This document shows, one piece after another, positions 1-9,036 of a stretch of 64,000 nucleotides of DNA (position 1 is the stretch's first letter; each line of letters opens with the position of its first letter). The DNA lies in the NCBI RefSeq assembly GCF_900188165.1, contig NZ_FZOS01000010.1:62001-126000 (forward strand), read 5' to 3'. The position numbers and the translations under genes are program-made. The notes under the pieces are model-generated. The model did not search any database, was not told the origin of the DNA, and worked only from the letters and a program-made list of their open reading frames with translations. The DNA comes from Edaphosphingomonas laterariae (GTDB lineage Bacteria; Pseudomonadota; Alphaproteobacteria; Sphingomonadales; Sphingomonadaceae).

Positions 1-1260
1 TCGACCGACAATCGCGAATTCGGCCGCGCCTTCATCGAAGTGACGCGCGAATGCAGCCTGTTCCACGGGCTGTGGAAGGAAGGCGAACGCCACCAGGTGT
101 GGATGAGCCATGGCGACAAGGTGGACGCGCTGCCCGCCGGCTTCCATCCGGTGGCGGCGTCGGAAGGCGCCCCCTTCGCGGTGACCGCCGATGAGAGCCG
201 CCGCTTCTATGGCGTGCAGTTCCACCCGGAAGTCGTCCACACGCCCGACGGCGCCAAGCTGATCGCCAATTTCGCCCGCCATGTCTGCGGCCTTGCCGGC
301 GACTGGTCGATGGCCGAATTCCGCGCCGCCAAGATCGCCGAGATCCGCGAGCAGGTGGGCGACGGCAAGGTGATCTGCGGGCTTTCCGGCGGCGTCGATT
401 CGGCGGTGGCGGCGGTGCTGATCCACGAGGCGATCGGCGACCAGCTGACCTGCGTGTTCGTCGATCATGGCCTGATGCGGATGGGCGAGGCGGACCAGGT
501 GGTCGGCCTGTTCCGTGAACATTATGGCATCCCGCTTGTCCATGTGAACGCCGAGACGCTGTTCCTGTCGGGCCTGAAGGGCGAGACCGACCCGGAAAAG
601 AAGCGCAAGTTCATCGGCAAGACCTTCATCGACGTGTTCGAGGAAGAAGCCCGCAAGATCGGCGGCGCCGAATTCCTGGCGCAGGGCACGCTTTACCCCG
701 ACGTGATCGAAAGCGTGTCGTTCACCGGCGGGCCGAGCGTGACGATCAAGAGCCACCACAATGTCGGCGGCCTGCCCGAACGCATGAACATGAAGCTGGT
801 CGAGCCGCTGCGGGAATTGTTCAAGGACGAGGTCCGCGCGCTGGGCCGCGAGCTTGGCCTGCCCGAGATCTTCGTCGGCCGGCACCCCTTCCCGGGGCCG
901 GGCCTGGCGATCCGCATCCCCGGCGAAGTGACCAAGGAACGGTGCGACATCCTGCGCAAGGCCGACGCCATCTATCTCGAGGAAATCCGCAATGCGGGCC
1001 TCTATGATGCTATCTGGCAGGCCTTTGCCGTGCTGCTGCCGGTGAAGACCGTCGGCGTGATGGGCGACGGCCGCACCTATGATTCGGTCTGCGCGCTCCG
1101 CGCCGTCACCTCGACCGACGGCATGACCGCCGACATCTACCCCTTCGACGCGGCCTTCCTGAGCCGCGTGGCGACCCGCATCGTCAACGAGGTGCAGGGC
1201 ATCAACCGCGTGACCTACGACTACACGTCCAAGCCGCCGGGCACGATCGAGTGGGAATGA
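1..1260 (+). CDS. guaA: GMP synthase (glutamine-hydrolysing), 5' end outside window
   Basis: GMP synthase amidates XMP to GMP, the last step of guanine nucleotide synthesis. The frame is open from base 1, so the gene starts before the window and the amidotransferase nucleophile Cys is not visible. The end of the class I glutamine amidotransferase domain is seen, with the catalytic His and Glu in QFHPEVVHT. It is followed by the ATP-pyrophosphatase domain with P-loop SGGVDS near base 390 and the C-terminal dimerisation domain ending in KPPGTIEWE, which is typical of GuaA. An internal ATG at 40 is not the real start, because family similarity continues upstream of it (FGRAFIEVT). A strong terminator follows. 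Confidence 0.98.
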   Translation, partial: STDNREFGRAFIEVTRECSLFHGLWKEGERHQVWMSHGDKVDALPAGFHPVAASEGAPFAVTADESRRFYGVQFHPEVVHTPDGAKLIANFARHVCGLAGDWSMAEFRAAKIAEIREQVGDGKVICGLSGGVDSAVAAVLIHEAIGDQLTCVFVDHGLMRMGEADQVVGLFREHYGIPLVHVNAETLFLSGLKGETDPEKKRKFIGKTFIDVFEEEARKIGGAEFLAQGTLYPDVIESVSFTGGPSVTIKSHHNVGGLPERMNMKLVEPLRELFKDEVRALGRELGLPEIFVGRHPFPGPGLAIRIPGEVTKERCDILRKADAIYLEEIRNAGLYDAIWQAFAVLLPVKTVGVMGDGRTYDSVCALRAVTSTDGMTADIYPFDAAFLSRVATRIVNEVQGINRVTYDYTSKPPGTIEWE

Positions 1261-1294
1261 TTTGGCGTCCGATATAGGCTCGCACAAAGCACGA

Positions 1295-1323
1295 AAAAGC
1301 CCGCAGAAATGCGGGCTTTTTTT
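1295..1323 (+). terminator. Rho-independent terminator of guaA
   Basis: AAAAGCCCGC, a six-base AGAAAT loop and GCGGGCTTTT form a perfect 10-bp stem, followed by further Ts. It lies 35 bases after the guaA stop. The A-run on the other side would let it work for leftward transcription too, but no leftward gene ends here. Confidence 0.93.
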
Positions 1324-1383
1324 GTTATTCGGCCGGGTACTGGCTGGAAGTGCGCGGGAGAAATGGGGCGAAGGTTTGCCCGC

Positions 1384-1983
1384 CTATTTCGCGGCCTTCC
1401 TGAGCGCCAGCCGCACGAGTGCGTCGAGCGTTGCGCCCGGGCCGAGTTCATCTTCGGCGGCGGCGACGGCGGCGTTGGCGTCGGCGGGGCGGAAGCCGAG
1501 ATTGGCGAGCGCCGAGAGTGCGTCGGCGGTGGCGCTGCCGGCCGCAGCGGCGGGCGTAGCGCCGCCGGCACCGAGTGCGATGCCGCCGGTCTTGTCCTTC
1601 AGTTCATTGGCGATGCGCATCGCCAGTTTCGGGCCGACACCATTGGCGCGCGCGATCATCGCCTTGTCGCCGCTGGCGATGGCGCGGCTGATCTCGTCCG
1701 GAGCGAGCACCGAGAGAATGGCGAGCGCGACGCGGCCGCCCACCCCCTGCACGCTGGTCAGCAGGCGAAACCAGTCCCGCTCGGCACCCGAGCCGAAGGC
1801 GTAGAGCGTGATCGCGTCCTCGCGCACCTGCATCTCGGTGAACAGCATCACCTGCCCGCCGACCGCGCCGATCGCGGCCAGCGTGCGGGCCGACGCCTGG
1901 ACGAGATAGCCGACGCCGTTGACGTCGAGCACCGCATGATCGGCCGCCGTTTCGGCAAGCGTGCCGGTCAACCGTGCGATCAT
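1384..1983 (-). CDS. ruvA: Holliday junction branch migration protein RuvA
   Basis: RuvA binds four-way DNA junctions and loads the RuvB helicase in recombinational repair. The 199-residue protein has the usual layout: an N-terminal OB-fold (about 1-64, starting MIARLTGTL), two helix-hairpin-helix motifs (about 76-91, [13 protein letters not shown], and 111-128, [14 protein letters not shown]), a flexible Ala/Gly-rich linker, and the small C-terminal domain that contacts RuvB (about 150-199). It overlaps the end of ruvC by four bases (ATGA), so the two are probably translationally coupled. ruvB is not downstream; guaA converges instead. Confidence 0.97.
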   Translation of the reverse strand: MIARLTGTLAETAADHAVLDVNGVGYLVQASARTLAAIGAVGGQVMLFTEMQVREDAITLYAFGSGAERDWFRLLTSVQGVGGRVALAILSVLAPDEISRAIASGDKAMIARANGVGPKLAMRIANELKDKTGGIALGAGGATPAAAAGSATADALSALANLGFRPADANAAVAAAEDELGPGATLDALVRLALRKAAK

Positions 1984-2477
1984 GCGATAATCCTTTTCAG
2001 GGCCTTGGCGCTGGCGAGATGGTGGGCATGGGTGATGGCGACGGCGAGCGCGTCGGCTGCGTCCGCCCCGGCGATCTTCACCCCCGGCAACAGGCGCGAG
2101 ACCATGGCGTGGACCTGCGCCTTTTCCGCCGCGCCGGTGCCGACCACCGCCTTCTTGATCAGCCGCGCGGCATATTCGCCAACCGCCATCCCCTGCCGCG
2201 CGACGGTGAGCATCACGACGCCGCGCGCCTGCCCCAGCTTGAGCGTCGATTGCGGATTGGCGTTGACGAACACCTCCTCCACCGCCGCGCCATCGGGGCG
2301 GTGGCGAAGGAGGACGTCGGTCAACTGATCGTGCAGCGCCACCAGCCGTTCGGCGAGGGGCGCGTGCGTCTCGGTCTTCACCTGGCCGTTGGCGATGTGG
2401 GAGAGGCGATTGCCGTCCGCCGCGATCACGCCCCAGCCCGTGGTGCCAAGCCCCGGATCAAGCCCGATGAGGATCAG
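1980..2477 (-). CDS. ruvC: Holliday junction resolvase RuvC, probable CTG start
   Basis: RuvC cuts Holliday junctions symmetrically. The nuclease core is intact, with the first catalytic Asp in [15 protein letters not shown], a Glu in AAVEEVFVN and C-terminal Asps in [16 protein letters not shown]. Family members begin just before the IGLDPG strand. The codon there is CTG at 2477-2475, overlapping the yebC stop as CTGA, with a GGAGA ribosome site eight bases upstream. The nearest conventional start in frame is a GTG at 2522 that adds 15 residues unlike the family and has no ribosome site. I prefer CTG (165 residues). Gene order yebC-ruvC-ruvA is conserved in proteobacteria. Confidence 0.93.
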   Translation of the reverse strand: MILIGLDPGLGTTGWGVIAADGNRLSHIANGQVKTETHAPLAERLVALHDQLTDVLLRHRPDGAAVEEVFVNANPQSTLKLGQARGVVMLTVARQGMAVGEYAARLIKKAVVGTGAAEKAQVHAMVSRLLPGVKIAGADAADALAVAITHAHHLASAKALKRIIA

Positions 2478-3217
2478 CCGAGCTTCTCCATCACCTCGTC
2501 GGAGATGTCGTAATTGCCCCACACGGTCTGCACGTCGTCATCATCGTCGAGCGTGTCGATCAGCTTGAGCAGGGTCGCCGCGTCCGCCTCGTTCACCGAA
2601 ACCTGCGTCTGCGGGCGCCAGGCGAGCTTCACGCCTTCGGCATCGCCCAGCACGCCTTCCAGCGCCTTGGCGACTTCGTGGAGATTTTCCGTCGCGGTCC
2701 AGATTTCGTGGCCGTCCTCGCTCGACGTCACGTCTTCGGCACCGGCTTCCAGCGCGGCTTCGAACACCTTGTCGGCATCGCCCGCGGCGGCGGCATAGTT
2801 GATCAGGCCCATCCGGTCGAAACCATGGCTCACCGATCCACCGGCGCCCAGATTGCCGCCATTCTTGGAAACGGCGGTGCGGACGTTGGTGGCGGTGCGG
2901 TTGCGATTGTCGGTCAGCGTTTCGATGATGAGGGAGACGCCACCGGGGCCGAAGCCCTCATAGCGGACTTCCTCGTAATTCTCGCCGTCGCTGCCCGCGG
3001 CCTTGTTGATCGCGCGCTCGATATTGTCCTTGGGCATGCCGCCCGCGCGCGCGGCGAGCACGGCGGCGCGGAGCCGCGCGTTCATCGCCGGATCGGGAAG
3101 GCCCATTTTGGCCGCGACGGTGATTTCGCGGCTGAGCTTGGAAAAGAGCGCCGAACGCTTCTTATCCTGCGCACCCTTGCGGTGCATGATGTTCTTGAAT
3201 TTGGAATGGCCGGCCAT
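2474..3217 (-). CDS. yebC: YebC/PmpR (TACO1) family protein
   Basis: This 247-residue protein starts with the family signature [20 protein letters not shown] and keeps the conserved stretch [13 protein letters not shown], and ends with an acidic C-terminal domain ([15 protein letters not shown]). YebC proteins are described as transcription regulators, and more recently as ribosome-associated factors helping translation of proline-rich stretches, as mitochondrial TACO1 does. Which role applies here cannot be read from the sequence. It is first in a leftward operon with ruvC and ruvA; its TGA stop overlaps the proposed CTG start of ruvC. Confidence 0.96.
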   Translation of the reverse strand: MAGHSKFKNIMHRKGAQDKKRSALFSKLSREITVAAKMGLPDPAMNARLRAAVLAARAGGMPKDNIERAINKAAGSDGENYEEVRYEGFGPGGVSLIIETLTDNRNRTATNVRTAVSKNGGNLGAGGSVSHGFDRMGLINYAAAAGDADKVFEAALEAGAEDVTSSEDGHEIWTATENLHEVAKALEGVLGDAEGVKLAWRPQTQVSVNEADAATLLKLIDTLDDDDDVQTVWGNYDISDEVMEKLG

Positions 3218-3262
3218 TGCCGTCGCGGTCCTGTGCTGATCTTTGAAAAAGGTGGCTGCTCT

Positions 3263-4009
3263 TTAGCGGGCAGCGCCCCCTTCGCGCAACGGCGACGCGA
3301 TTTTCCACGCGACGACCACCAGCGCGCAGGTGGCGACCATTTCGATCGCCGAAACCGCGCCATCGACAAAGGCCAGCGCGGCAAGCGCCTTGGCCGGCAA
3401 TGTCAGCTTCACCGCGATCAGCGTCAGCGCGAAATGGATGGCCGCGAACGGCAGCACCAGCGCGGCGAAGGCTAGCCATAACGGCGCCAGCCGCCCCTGC
3501 TGCCGGGCCAGCAACCCCTTGAACGAAAACGACCGGTCATCGATCGCCAGCGCCGCCTCCCACGCCAGCAGGCCGATGGTGAAGGCAGCCCAGATCGCTG
3601 TGGCGATGATGTGGGCGATCCAGGTATCGGCCAGTTCCGCCTCGCCCCCGGCGGCGACATCGGCAAGCCGCGAAAACAGCCCGAAGCCGGCCGCCAGCAC
3701 CAGCATCAACCCGGCAAAGCGCAGCAGCGGCCAGCCGGGTGCGAACGGGCGCGGCACGCCGGCGATCCGCCGGATCAGCGCATAAGCCAGCCACAACACC
3801 GCAACGACGCGGACGACCGCCATCACGATGAAGCCGGCCGTCGGGCGCTCGCCCGCAGCAGGCACGGTCGCGAAAGTCAGCAAATTGGTGCCCGTCGTCA
3901 CCGCCAGCGCGATCAGCCACATCTCGACCGGCACATAAGCCTGCCGGAGATGATCGATCACCGCACGGCGAACGCCGGCGACGCTGGGCTCGATCGCCGG
4001 GGCGGTCAA
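3263..4009 (-). CDS. Six-helix integral membrane protein, unknown function
   Basis: I do not recognise this 248-residue protein. About six hydrophobic helices can be seen (roughly residues 28-50, 60-82, 92-113, 128-152, 170-195 and 205-232), separated by short charged loops, and the tail is basic. No catalytic motif is evident. The frame opens with TTG at 4009, which overlaps the stop of the upstream ybjQ-like gene (TTGA), so coupled translation is likely. The ribosome site is weak and the true start could be slightly further in. It lies between the ybjQ-like gene and yebC in one leftward run. Confidence 0.7.
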   Translation of the reverse strand: MTAPAIEPSVAGVRRAVIDHLRQAYVPVEMWLIALAVTTGTNLLTFATVPAAGERPTAGFIVMAVVRVVAVLWLAYALIRRIAGVPRPFAPGWPLLRFAGLMLVLAAGFGLFSRLADVAAGGEAELADTWIAHIIATAIWAAFTIGLLAWEAALAIDDRSFSFKGLLARQQGRLAPLWLAFAALVLPFAAIHFALTLIAVKLTLPAKALAALAFVDGAVSAIEMVATCALVVVAWKIASPLREGGAAR

Positions 4010-4323
4010 AGCTTCACTGCCGTGCCGCTGACCGACACCATCAGCATCGACCCATTCTGGCCGAGCACCTCATAATCGATGTCGATGCCGATCACGGCAT
4101 CCGCGCCCAGATCGCGCGCCTCCGACGTCAGCTCCTCGAACGCCTGGGTGCGCGCGTCGCGCAGCGCGCCTTCATAGGCGCCGGAACGGCCGCCGACGAT
4201 ATCGCGCACCGACGCGAACAGATCCTTGAACAGGTTGGCGCCGACGATCACCTCGCCGGTAACGACGCCCAGATAATCGCGGACAGGCCGCCCTTCGATC
4301 GCCGTGGTTGTGGTGATGATCAT
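4006..4323 (-). CDS. YbjQ/UPF0145 family protein
   Basis: This small 105-residue protein has the YbjQ family pattern: it begins [19 protein letters not shown], continues with [12 protein letters not shown] and [20 protein letters not shown], and ends in a strand with ISVSGTA-like spacing ([12 protein letters not shown]). Members form pentameric dodecin-like assemblies; their role is not established and some have been linked to heavy-metal binding by annotation only. The start at 4323 gives the normal family length. It overlaps the downstream membrane-protein gene by four bases, which suggests co-expression. Confidence 0.9.
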   Translation of the reverse strand: MIITTTTAIEGRPVRDYLGVVTGEVIVGANLFKDLFASVRDIVGGRSGAYEGALRDARTQAFEELTSEARDLGADAVIGIDIDYEVLGQNGSMLMVSVSGTAVKL

Positions 4324-4484
4324 GCAGGCTCCCTTTCGCGGCCGGGATCATTGCCCGATTCGAAACGGCAACGCCAGTATGCGGGGCACCGACGGCGAAT
4401 GTGGCGACGGGAGCATAAGGGCCGGCGGACACGGCCAAGCCGGCGGGGCGGGCGGGTGGCGCATGGCCGACCCGCCCGGGACGA

Positions 4485-4727
4485 TCAGCCGAGGCCGAGC
4501 GCCGCCTTGTAGGTTTCGAGAAGCGCTTCGGCTTCATCGCGGGCATGCTTTTCCATCTTCCGCAGCCGGACGATGGTGCGCATCGTCTTGGCGTCATAGC
4601 CCTGGCTCTTGGCTTCCAGATAGACGTCCTTGATGTCGTCCGAAATGCCCTTCTTCTCTTCTTCCAGCCGCTCGATGCGCTCGATGAACAGCCTCAGCTG
4701 ATCGGCCGCGACATTGGGTTCGCTCAT
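4485..4727 (-). CDS. gapR: GapR-like DUF2312 nucleoid protein
   Basis: This 80-residue protein matches the DUF2312 family, whose Caulobacter member GapR binds overtwisted AT-rich DNA ahead of forks and RNA polymerase and stimulates topoisomerases. It is almost entirely helical, with the conserved stretches [19 protein letters not shown] and [15 protein letters not shown] followed by a charged C-terminal helix. A GTG at 4739 would add four residues, but GGAG lies directly in front of it; the ATG at 4727 ([10 protein letters not shown]) has that GGAG eleven bases upstream and fits family members. It is probably transcribed alone. Confidence 0.9.
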   Translation of the reverse strand: MSEPNVAADQLRLFIERIERLEEEKKGISDDIKDVYLEAKSQGYDAKTMRTIVRLRKMEKHARDEAEALLETYKAALGLG

Positions 4728-4840
4728 CCGGTCGTTCACTCCTGATTCGATGGAAGCGGAGGCTCTAAAGCGAATCGCGGCCGGATGGAATTATCGAGCG
4801 CATCGAAATCGCCTCGGCCCGCCGCAGCCGGACATGCAAA

Positions 4841-4866
4841 CGCCGCCGGCCGCTAGGCCGACGGCG
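4841..4866 (-). terminator. Terminator hairpin after the PEP-CTERM gene
   Basis: Read leftward, an 11-bp GC-rich stem with one G-U pair and a four-base loop is followed by TTTGC. It sits 22 bases after the stop of the PEP-CTERM gene. The short T-tract makes it a weaker case than the guaA terminator. Confidence 0.7.
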
Positions 4867-4888
4867 TCGCTCCCCCCAGAAAGAGAGA

Positions 4889-5488
4889 TCAGGCGGCGAG
4901 CGCCGGGCGCCGCGCATTCATGCGCATCGCGCCGCCGACCATGCCGAAGCCGGCGATCAGCATCGCCCAGGTCGCCGGTTCCGGCACCGCGCCACCGACG
5001 CCGTCTTCGAGCAGCGTGACGGTCGCCGTGACCGTCGGGTTGTGGATCGAGAGACCGGCGAGATCGCTGAAATCGATCTTGTAGGTCACACCACCGACAG
5101 TGATCGGCGCGATGTCGTCCCACACCAGCGCACCGCCCGTCAGGACGACACCCTTGGCATACCAGCCGGCACCTTCACTGCTGCCCGCGCCGCCCGGATT
5201 CAGGAAAGCGAGCGAAGCTTCCAGCGTCGCGGTGCCGCCGCCGAAAACGCCACCGATGTTGAGGTTGGCGAAGTCGAAGGTGAAGCTGTCACCCTCTTCG
5301 AGCGAGAAGGCGCCGGGAAGTCCGGCGAGGCTCGCCGAAAAGGTGGTCCAGCCGAGCTGATCGAAATCGGTGACGACGACCGCGGTGTTGGCGGTGTCGA
5401 TGTCGAAGGTGACGGCGGCTTCGGCCGGAACGGCGGCGGCCAGGCCGATGCTGACGACGGCGGCGGCTTTGAGGAACATGGACTTCAT
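4889..5488 (-). CDS. Exported PEPxxWA-CTERM sorting-domain protein
   Basis: The 199-residue protein has an N-terminal signal peptide (MKSMFLKAAAVVSIG to about AEAA) and a C-terminal sorting tail, PEPATWAMLIAGFGMVGGAM, followed by Arg-rich residues. This is the sphingomonad PEPxxWA-CTERM signal, normally recognised by an exosortase and linked to exopolysaccharide or extracellular matrix. The middle is a Gly/Ala/Thr/Asp-rich beta-type domain with no recognised catalytic motif. The longer frame to 5566 lacks a signal peptide; ATG 5488 has a GGGAG ribosome site. No exosortase or polysaccharide gene lies nearby. Confidence 0.88.
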   Translation of the reverse strand: MKSMFLKAAAVVSIGLAAAVPAEAAVTFDIDTANTAVVVTDFDQLGWTTFSASLAGLPGAFSLEEGDSFTFDFANLNIGGVFGGGTATLEASLAFLNPGGAGSSEGAGWYAKGVVLTGGALVWDDIAPITVGGVTYKIDFSDLAGLSIHNPTVTATVTLLEDGVGGAVPEPATWAMLIAGFGMVGGAMRMNARRPALAA

Positions 5489-5628
5489 CTGGAACACTCC
5501 CACTGGACAGGTACGCGACCCGATTTTTTCATCGGCGAAGTATCCAGCAAGGACCGTGCCAAGCACGGTATATCTAGCGCTGCGCGTGTGTTAGTTAAGA
5601 GACTGTAAACGATTCCGACAGGGGAAGC

Positions 5629-5656
5629 GGGGCGGCCCCGGCCATCGGGCCGCCCC
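5629..5656 (-). terminator. GC-rich hairpin after the amidohydrolase
   Basis: GGGGCGGCCC and GGGCCGCCCC form a perfect 10-bp stem with an eight-base loop just after the amidohydrolase stop. No T-tract follows in the leftward direction, so it may instead protect the 3' end or act with Rho. Confidence 0.45.
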
Positions 5657-5664
5657 ACCACCGA

Positions 5665-6996
5665 TCATTCCGCCGGGAAGGCCTGGCGCTTACCGCCCAA
5701 CTTGTGGACGACGCCGTGACGCATCACGAAGTCCACATTTTCCAGCTGCCGGACATCGTCCAGCGGGCTGCCGGCAACGGCGATGATATCGGCATCCTTG
5801 CCCGCTTCGATCGTGCCCAGCCGGTCCGACCGGCCGAGCAGATCGGCCGCATCGACGGTGGCGGCGCGGATCGCGGCGTCAGCCGTCATCCCGGCCTGCA
5901 CCATCAGCGCGAATTCCTGCGCGTTGGTGCCGTGCTTGGACACGCCGGTATCGGTGCCGAAGGCGATCTTCACGCCCGAACGGATGGCGAGCGCATGGCT
6001 CTTGGCGGCGGCGGCGGCGGCCGATTCGGCCTTGGAGATCGACGCCGCCGGCAGCGCGCCCGCACGCGCGTTGCGCAGCGCGGTGACGGGGGCGATCATC
6101 GTTGGCACCAGATAGGCGCCCTTCGCCTTGAACAGCTTGATCGTATTGTCGTCGAGGAAGCTGCCATGCTCGATCGAATCGACGCCCGCCTCCAGCGCGG
6201 TTTCGATCCCTTCTTTGGCATGGGCGTGCGCGGTCGCCTTGCGGCCGAAGCTGTGCGCGGTCTCGACGATCGCCTTCATTTCGTCCGGCGTCATCTGCCG
6301 GCCAAGCCCGCCCGCGACGTTGGACAGCACGCCGCCGGTGGCCGCGAACTTGATCGTTTCCGCCCCATCGCGGATTTGCGCGCGCACCGCGCGGCGGCAT
6401 TCGTCCGCGCCGTCGCAGACATTGGTCTGATGCTGGTGGACCGCCTCATAATAATCGCGGTTGAGGCCGTTGGCGTCGCCATGCCCGCCCGAGATCGAGA
6501 TCATCCGTCCGGCCGGCACGATCGTCGGCCCCGGCAGATCGCCGGTGTTGATCGCATCGCGCAGCGACGCGATGCCGCGCGGCTCGCCGCCCAGATCGCG
6601 CACCGTGGTGAAGCCGGCTTCCAGCGTGATGCGGGCGTGGCGCGCGGCGAGGATCAGTTCGTCCTCATAATCGCGGCCGGGGCTTTCCAGCCGTTCCTTC
6701 AGCGGATCGCCATCGCTGTAGAAATGGACGTGCATGTCGATCAGCCCCGGCAGCACGAAGCGATCGCGGAGATCCACCAGTTCCGCCCCGGCTTCGGGCG
6801 CGACCAGCCCGTCGCGCACCTCGGCGACCTTGCCGTCGCGCACGATGATCGTCGCCGGCCCGCGCGGGCGGCTGCCCGGCTTGTCGAGCAAAGCGCCCGC
6901 CTGGATATAGGTGATGTGGGGCGTCGTCGGCGTCTGCGCCAGCGCGGTTCCGGTGAGCAGCGCGGCAGCGCAGAGCGCCAGCATGGTCTTTCGCAT
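5665..6996 (-). CDS. Exported metal-dependent amidohydrolase (imidazolonepropionase/prolidase-like)
   Basis: This is a 443-residue amidohydrolase-superfamily enzyme with a signal peptide (MRKTMLALCAAALLTGTALA). Metal-binding features are visible: DMHVHF on strand 1, a Lys in ETIKFAATGGVLS that is often carbamylated in this group, His in ATAHAHAKEG and EHGSFLD, and the Asp in FGTDTGVSKHG. Close relatives include prolidase-like peptidases that act on X-Pro or hydrophobic-C-terminal dipeptides. The exact substrate cannot be read here. It is flanked by unrelated genes and probably transcribed alone, acting in the periplasm. Confidence 0.88.
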   Translation of the reverse strand: MRKTMLALCAAALLTGTALAQTPTTPHITYIQAGALLDKPGSRPRGPATIIVRDGKVAEVRDGLVAPEAGAELVDLRDRFVLPGLIDMHVHFYSDGDPLKERLESPGRDYEDELILAARHARITLEAGFTTVRDLGGEPRGIASLRDAINTGDLPGPTIVPAGRMISISGGHGDANGLNRDYYEAVHQHQTNVCDGADECRRAVRAQIRDGAETIKFAATGGVLSNVAGGLGRQMTPDEMKAIVETAHSFGRKATAHAHAKEGIETALEAGVDSIEHGSFLDDNTIKLFKAKGAYLVPTMIAPVTALRNARAGALPAASISKAESAAAAAAKSHALAIRSGVKIAFGTDTGVSKHGTNAQEFALMVQAGMTADAAIRAATVDAADLLGRSDRLGTIEAGKDADIIAVAGSPLDDVRQLENVDFVMRHGVVHKLGGKRQAFPAE

Positions 6997-7077
6997 CTAG
7001 GGTGATTCCTCCTGTGAAGGCGCGCACCCTAATGCGGGATCGTTTAAGGTTGAAGCGGCTGTGTTGCCGCCCTGTTT

Positions 7078-7491
7078 TCAACGCGATGGATCGGTGATCG
7101 CGGGCGGATCGCTGGCCGGGAAACTGGCGTCGAGGGCATCGTCCAGCTCGGCCTCGATCGCATCGTCCGGCGCCGCCTTGTTTCGCGCGATGCTGGCCTC
7201 CATGCGGGCCAGCTGTTCCGGCGTGGCTTCGGCCTGGTGGCGCGTCTTCCATTCGCCATAAGGCATGCCATAGACCATGTACCGCGCGGTTTCACGGTCG
7301 AGCGCGCCGTCCGCCGCTTCCTGCACCCAATCGGCCAGACAGTTGCGGCAGAAGCCCGCCAGCCCCATCAGATCGACATTCTGCGCGTCGGTGCGGTGGC
7401 CCAGATGGCGGAGCAGCCGGCGGAACGCGGCCGCGGCCACCGCGTCGTCGATCGCATCTTCGGGGCGCGTGACCGTTTCTGTGGGCTTCAT
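7078..7491 (-). CDS. DUF1244 protein with C-terminal FPASDPP tail
   Basis: Residues about 15-95 match DUF1244, a small helical domain of unknown role common in alphaproteobacteria. They include FRRLLRHLGHRTDAQNVDLM, GFCRNCLADW with a CxxC pair, and YGMPYGEWK. After it comes a charged linker and a tail containing DASFPASDPPAITDPS, a short element found at the end of many unrelated alphaproteobacterial proteins. DUF1244 proteins are often only about 100 residues, so this 137-residue version is extended. ATG 7491 has a GGAG ribosome site; the frame to 7521 is longer but less likely. It is divergent from pyk. Confidence 0.85.
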   Translation of the reverse strand: MKPTETVTRPEDAIDDAVAAAAFRRLLRHLGHRTDAQNVDLMGLAGFCRNCLADWVQEAADGALDRETARYMVYGMPYGEWKTRHQAEATPEQLARMEASIARNKAAPDDAIEAELDDALDASFPASDPPAITDPSR

Positions 7492-7569
7492 GGCGCAAAC
7501 TCCAAACTTGATCTGTCGCAAATAGGCTCTAACCAGCCCGCTTCATCCTATAGGGAGTAGGTCGTCGTC

Positions 7570-9033
7570 ATGGCCAACAAGTTCGTCCCCGCCGCCCGCG
7601 AGCGCAATGTCCGCGTGCTCGCCACGCTGGGGCCGGCCAGCGCGACGCCGGAGATGATCCACAAGCTCTATCTGGCGGGCGCCGACGCGTTCCGCATCAA
7701 CATGAGCCATGGCGGACATGACGACAAGGCGGCGCTGGTCGCCGCCATCCGCCAGCTTGAGGCCGAGATCGATCGCCCGACGACGATCCTGTTCGACCTG
7801 CAGGGGCCGAAGCTGCGCATCGGCACCTTCGCCGGCGATCGGGTGGAACTGAAGACCGGCCAGCGCTTCGTGCTCGATCGCGATCCCGCGCCGGGCGACG
7901 CGACCCGCGTCCAGCTGCCCCATCGCGAGATTTTCGAGGCGCTGCGTCCCGGCGCCCGGCTGCTGCTGGACGATGGCAAGCTGGTGTTGCGCGTCACCGA
8001 TATCGATGACGGCCGGGTGGAAACCACGGTCGAGGTCGGCGGGCCGCTGTCCAACCGCAAGGGCCTGAACGTGCCCGACGTGGTGGTGCCGATGGCCGCG
8101 ATGACCGACAAGGACCGCAAGGATCTGGCCTTCGCGCTCAGCCAGGGTGCCGACTGGATCGCGCTCAGCTTCGTCCAGCGGCCGGAGGACGTGGCCGAAG
8201 CGCGGCGCCTGATCGGCGGCAAGGCCGCGCTGCTCGCCAAGATCGAAAAGCCCGCCGCGCTCGAGCGGCTCGACGAGATTCTCGAACAGGCCGATGCGGT
8301 GATGGTGGCGCGCGGCGATCTCGGCGTCGAGCTGCCGCCCGAACGCGTGCCGCCAGCGCAGAAACGCATCGTCGAAACCGCGCGTCGCATGGGCCGTCCG
8401 GTCGTGGTGGCCACGCAGATGCTCGAATCGATGATCCAGGCGCCGACGCCCACCCGCGCCGAAGTGTCCGACGTCGCGACCGCCATCTATGACGGCGCCG
8501 ATGCGGTGATGCTTTCGGCCGAATCGGCGGCGGGCGCCTGGCCCACGGAATCGGTGGCGATGATGAATTCGATCGCCGTCTCGGTCGAAAGCGATCCCGG
8601 CTATTCCGCCCGGCTGCACTTCACCGAGACGCCCGCCGATCCCACCACGGCGGACGCGCTGGCCGAAGCCGCCGGCAATATCGCCCGCACGGTTTCCGCC
8701 GCCGCGATCATCTGCTTCACCACCTCGGGCTCGACCGCGCGGCGCATCTCGCGCGAGCGGCCGAACGTGCCGCTGCTGGTGCTAACCCCCAGCCTCGCCA
8801 CCGCCCGCCGGCTCGGCCTGCTTTGGGGGGCGCACGCCGTGCACACCCGCGACGTCGACAGTTTCGAGGAGATGGTCGGCAAGGCCAAGCGCATGGCGCT
8901 GCGCCAGGGCATCGCCAAGGCTGGCGATCGCATCATCGTGATGGCGGGCGTGCCGTTCGGAACGCCGGGTTCGACCAATGTGCTCCACGTCGTGCGGCTA
9001 ACCGGCCACGAACTGAAGGGCCGGGGCGAATAA
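7570..9033 (+). CDS. pyk: Pyruvate kinase
   Basis: Pyruvate kinase converts phosphoenolpyruvate and ADP to pyruvate and ATP. The 487-residue protein has the full A/B/C domain layout: RVLATLGPASATPEMI at the start of the barrel, FRINMSHGG, the B-domain insertion from about residue 75 to 170, the substrate and metal loop KIEKPAALERLDEIL, then AVMVARGDLGVELP and the signature around VATQMLESMI. The C-terminal domain (about 345-487) is standard. A ribosome site (AGGGAG) lies ahead of the ATG. Its stop is only three bases from the stop of the convergent msrA. Confidence 0.97.
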   Translation: MANKFVPAARERNVRVLATLGPASATPEMIHKLYLAGADAFRINMSHGGHDDKAALVAAIRQLEAEIDRPTTILFDLQGPKLRIGTFAGDRVELKTGQRFVLDRDPAPGDATRVQLPHREIFEALRPGARLLLDDGKLVLRVTDIDDGRVETTVEVGGPLSNRKGLNVPDVVVPMAAMTDKDRKDLAFALSQGADWIALSFVQRPEDVAEARRLIGGKAALLAKIEKPAALERLDEILEQADAVMVARGDLGVELPPERVPPAQKRIVETARRMGRPVVVATQMLESMIQAPTPTRAEVSDVATAIYDGADAVMLSAESAAGAWPTESVAMMNSIAVSVESDPGYSARLHFTETPADPTTADALAEAAGNIARTVSAAAIICFTTSGSTARRISRERPNVPLLVLTPSLATARRLGLLWGAHAVHTRDVDSFEEMVGKAKRMALRQGIAKAGDRIIVMAGVPFGTPGSTNVLHVVRLTGHELKGRGE

Positions 9034-9036
9034 ACC

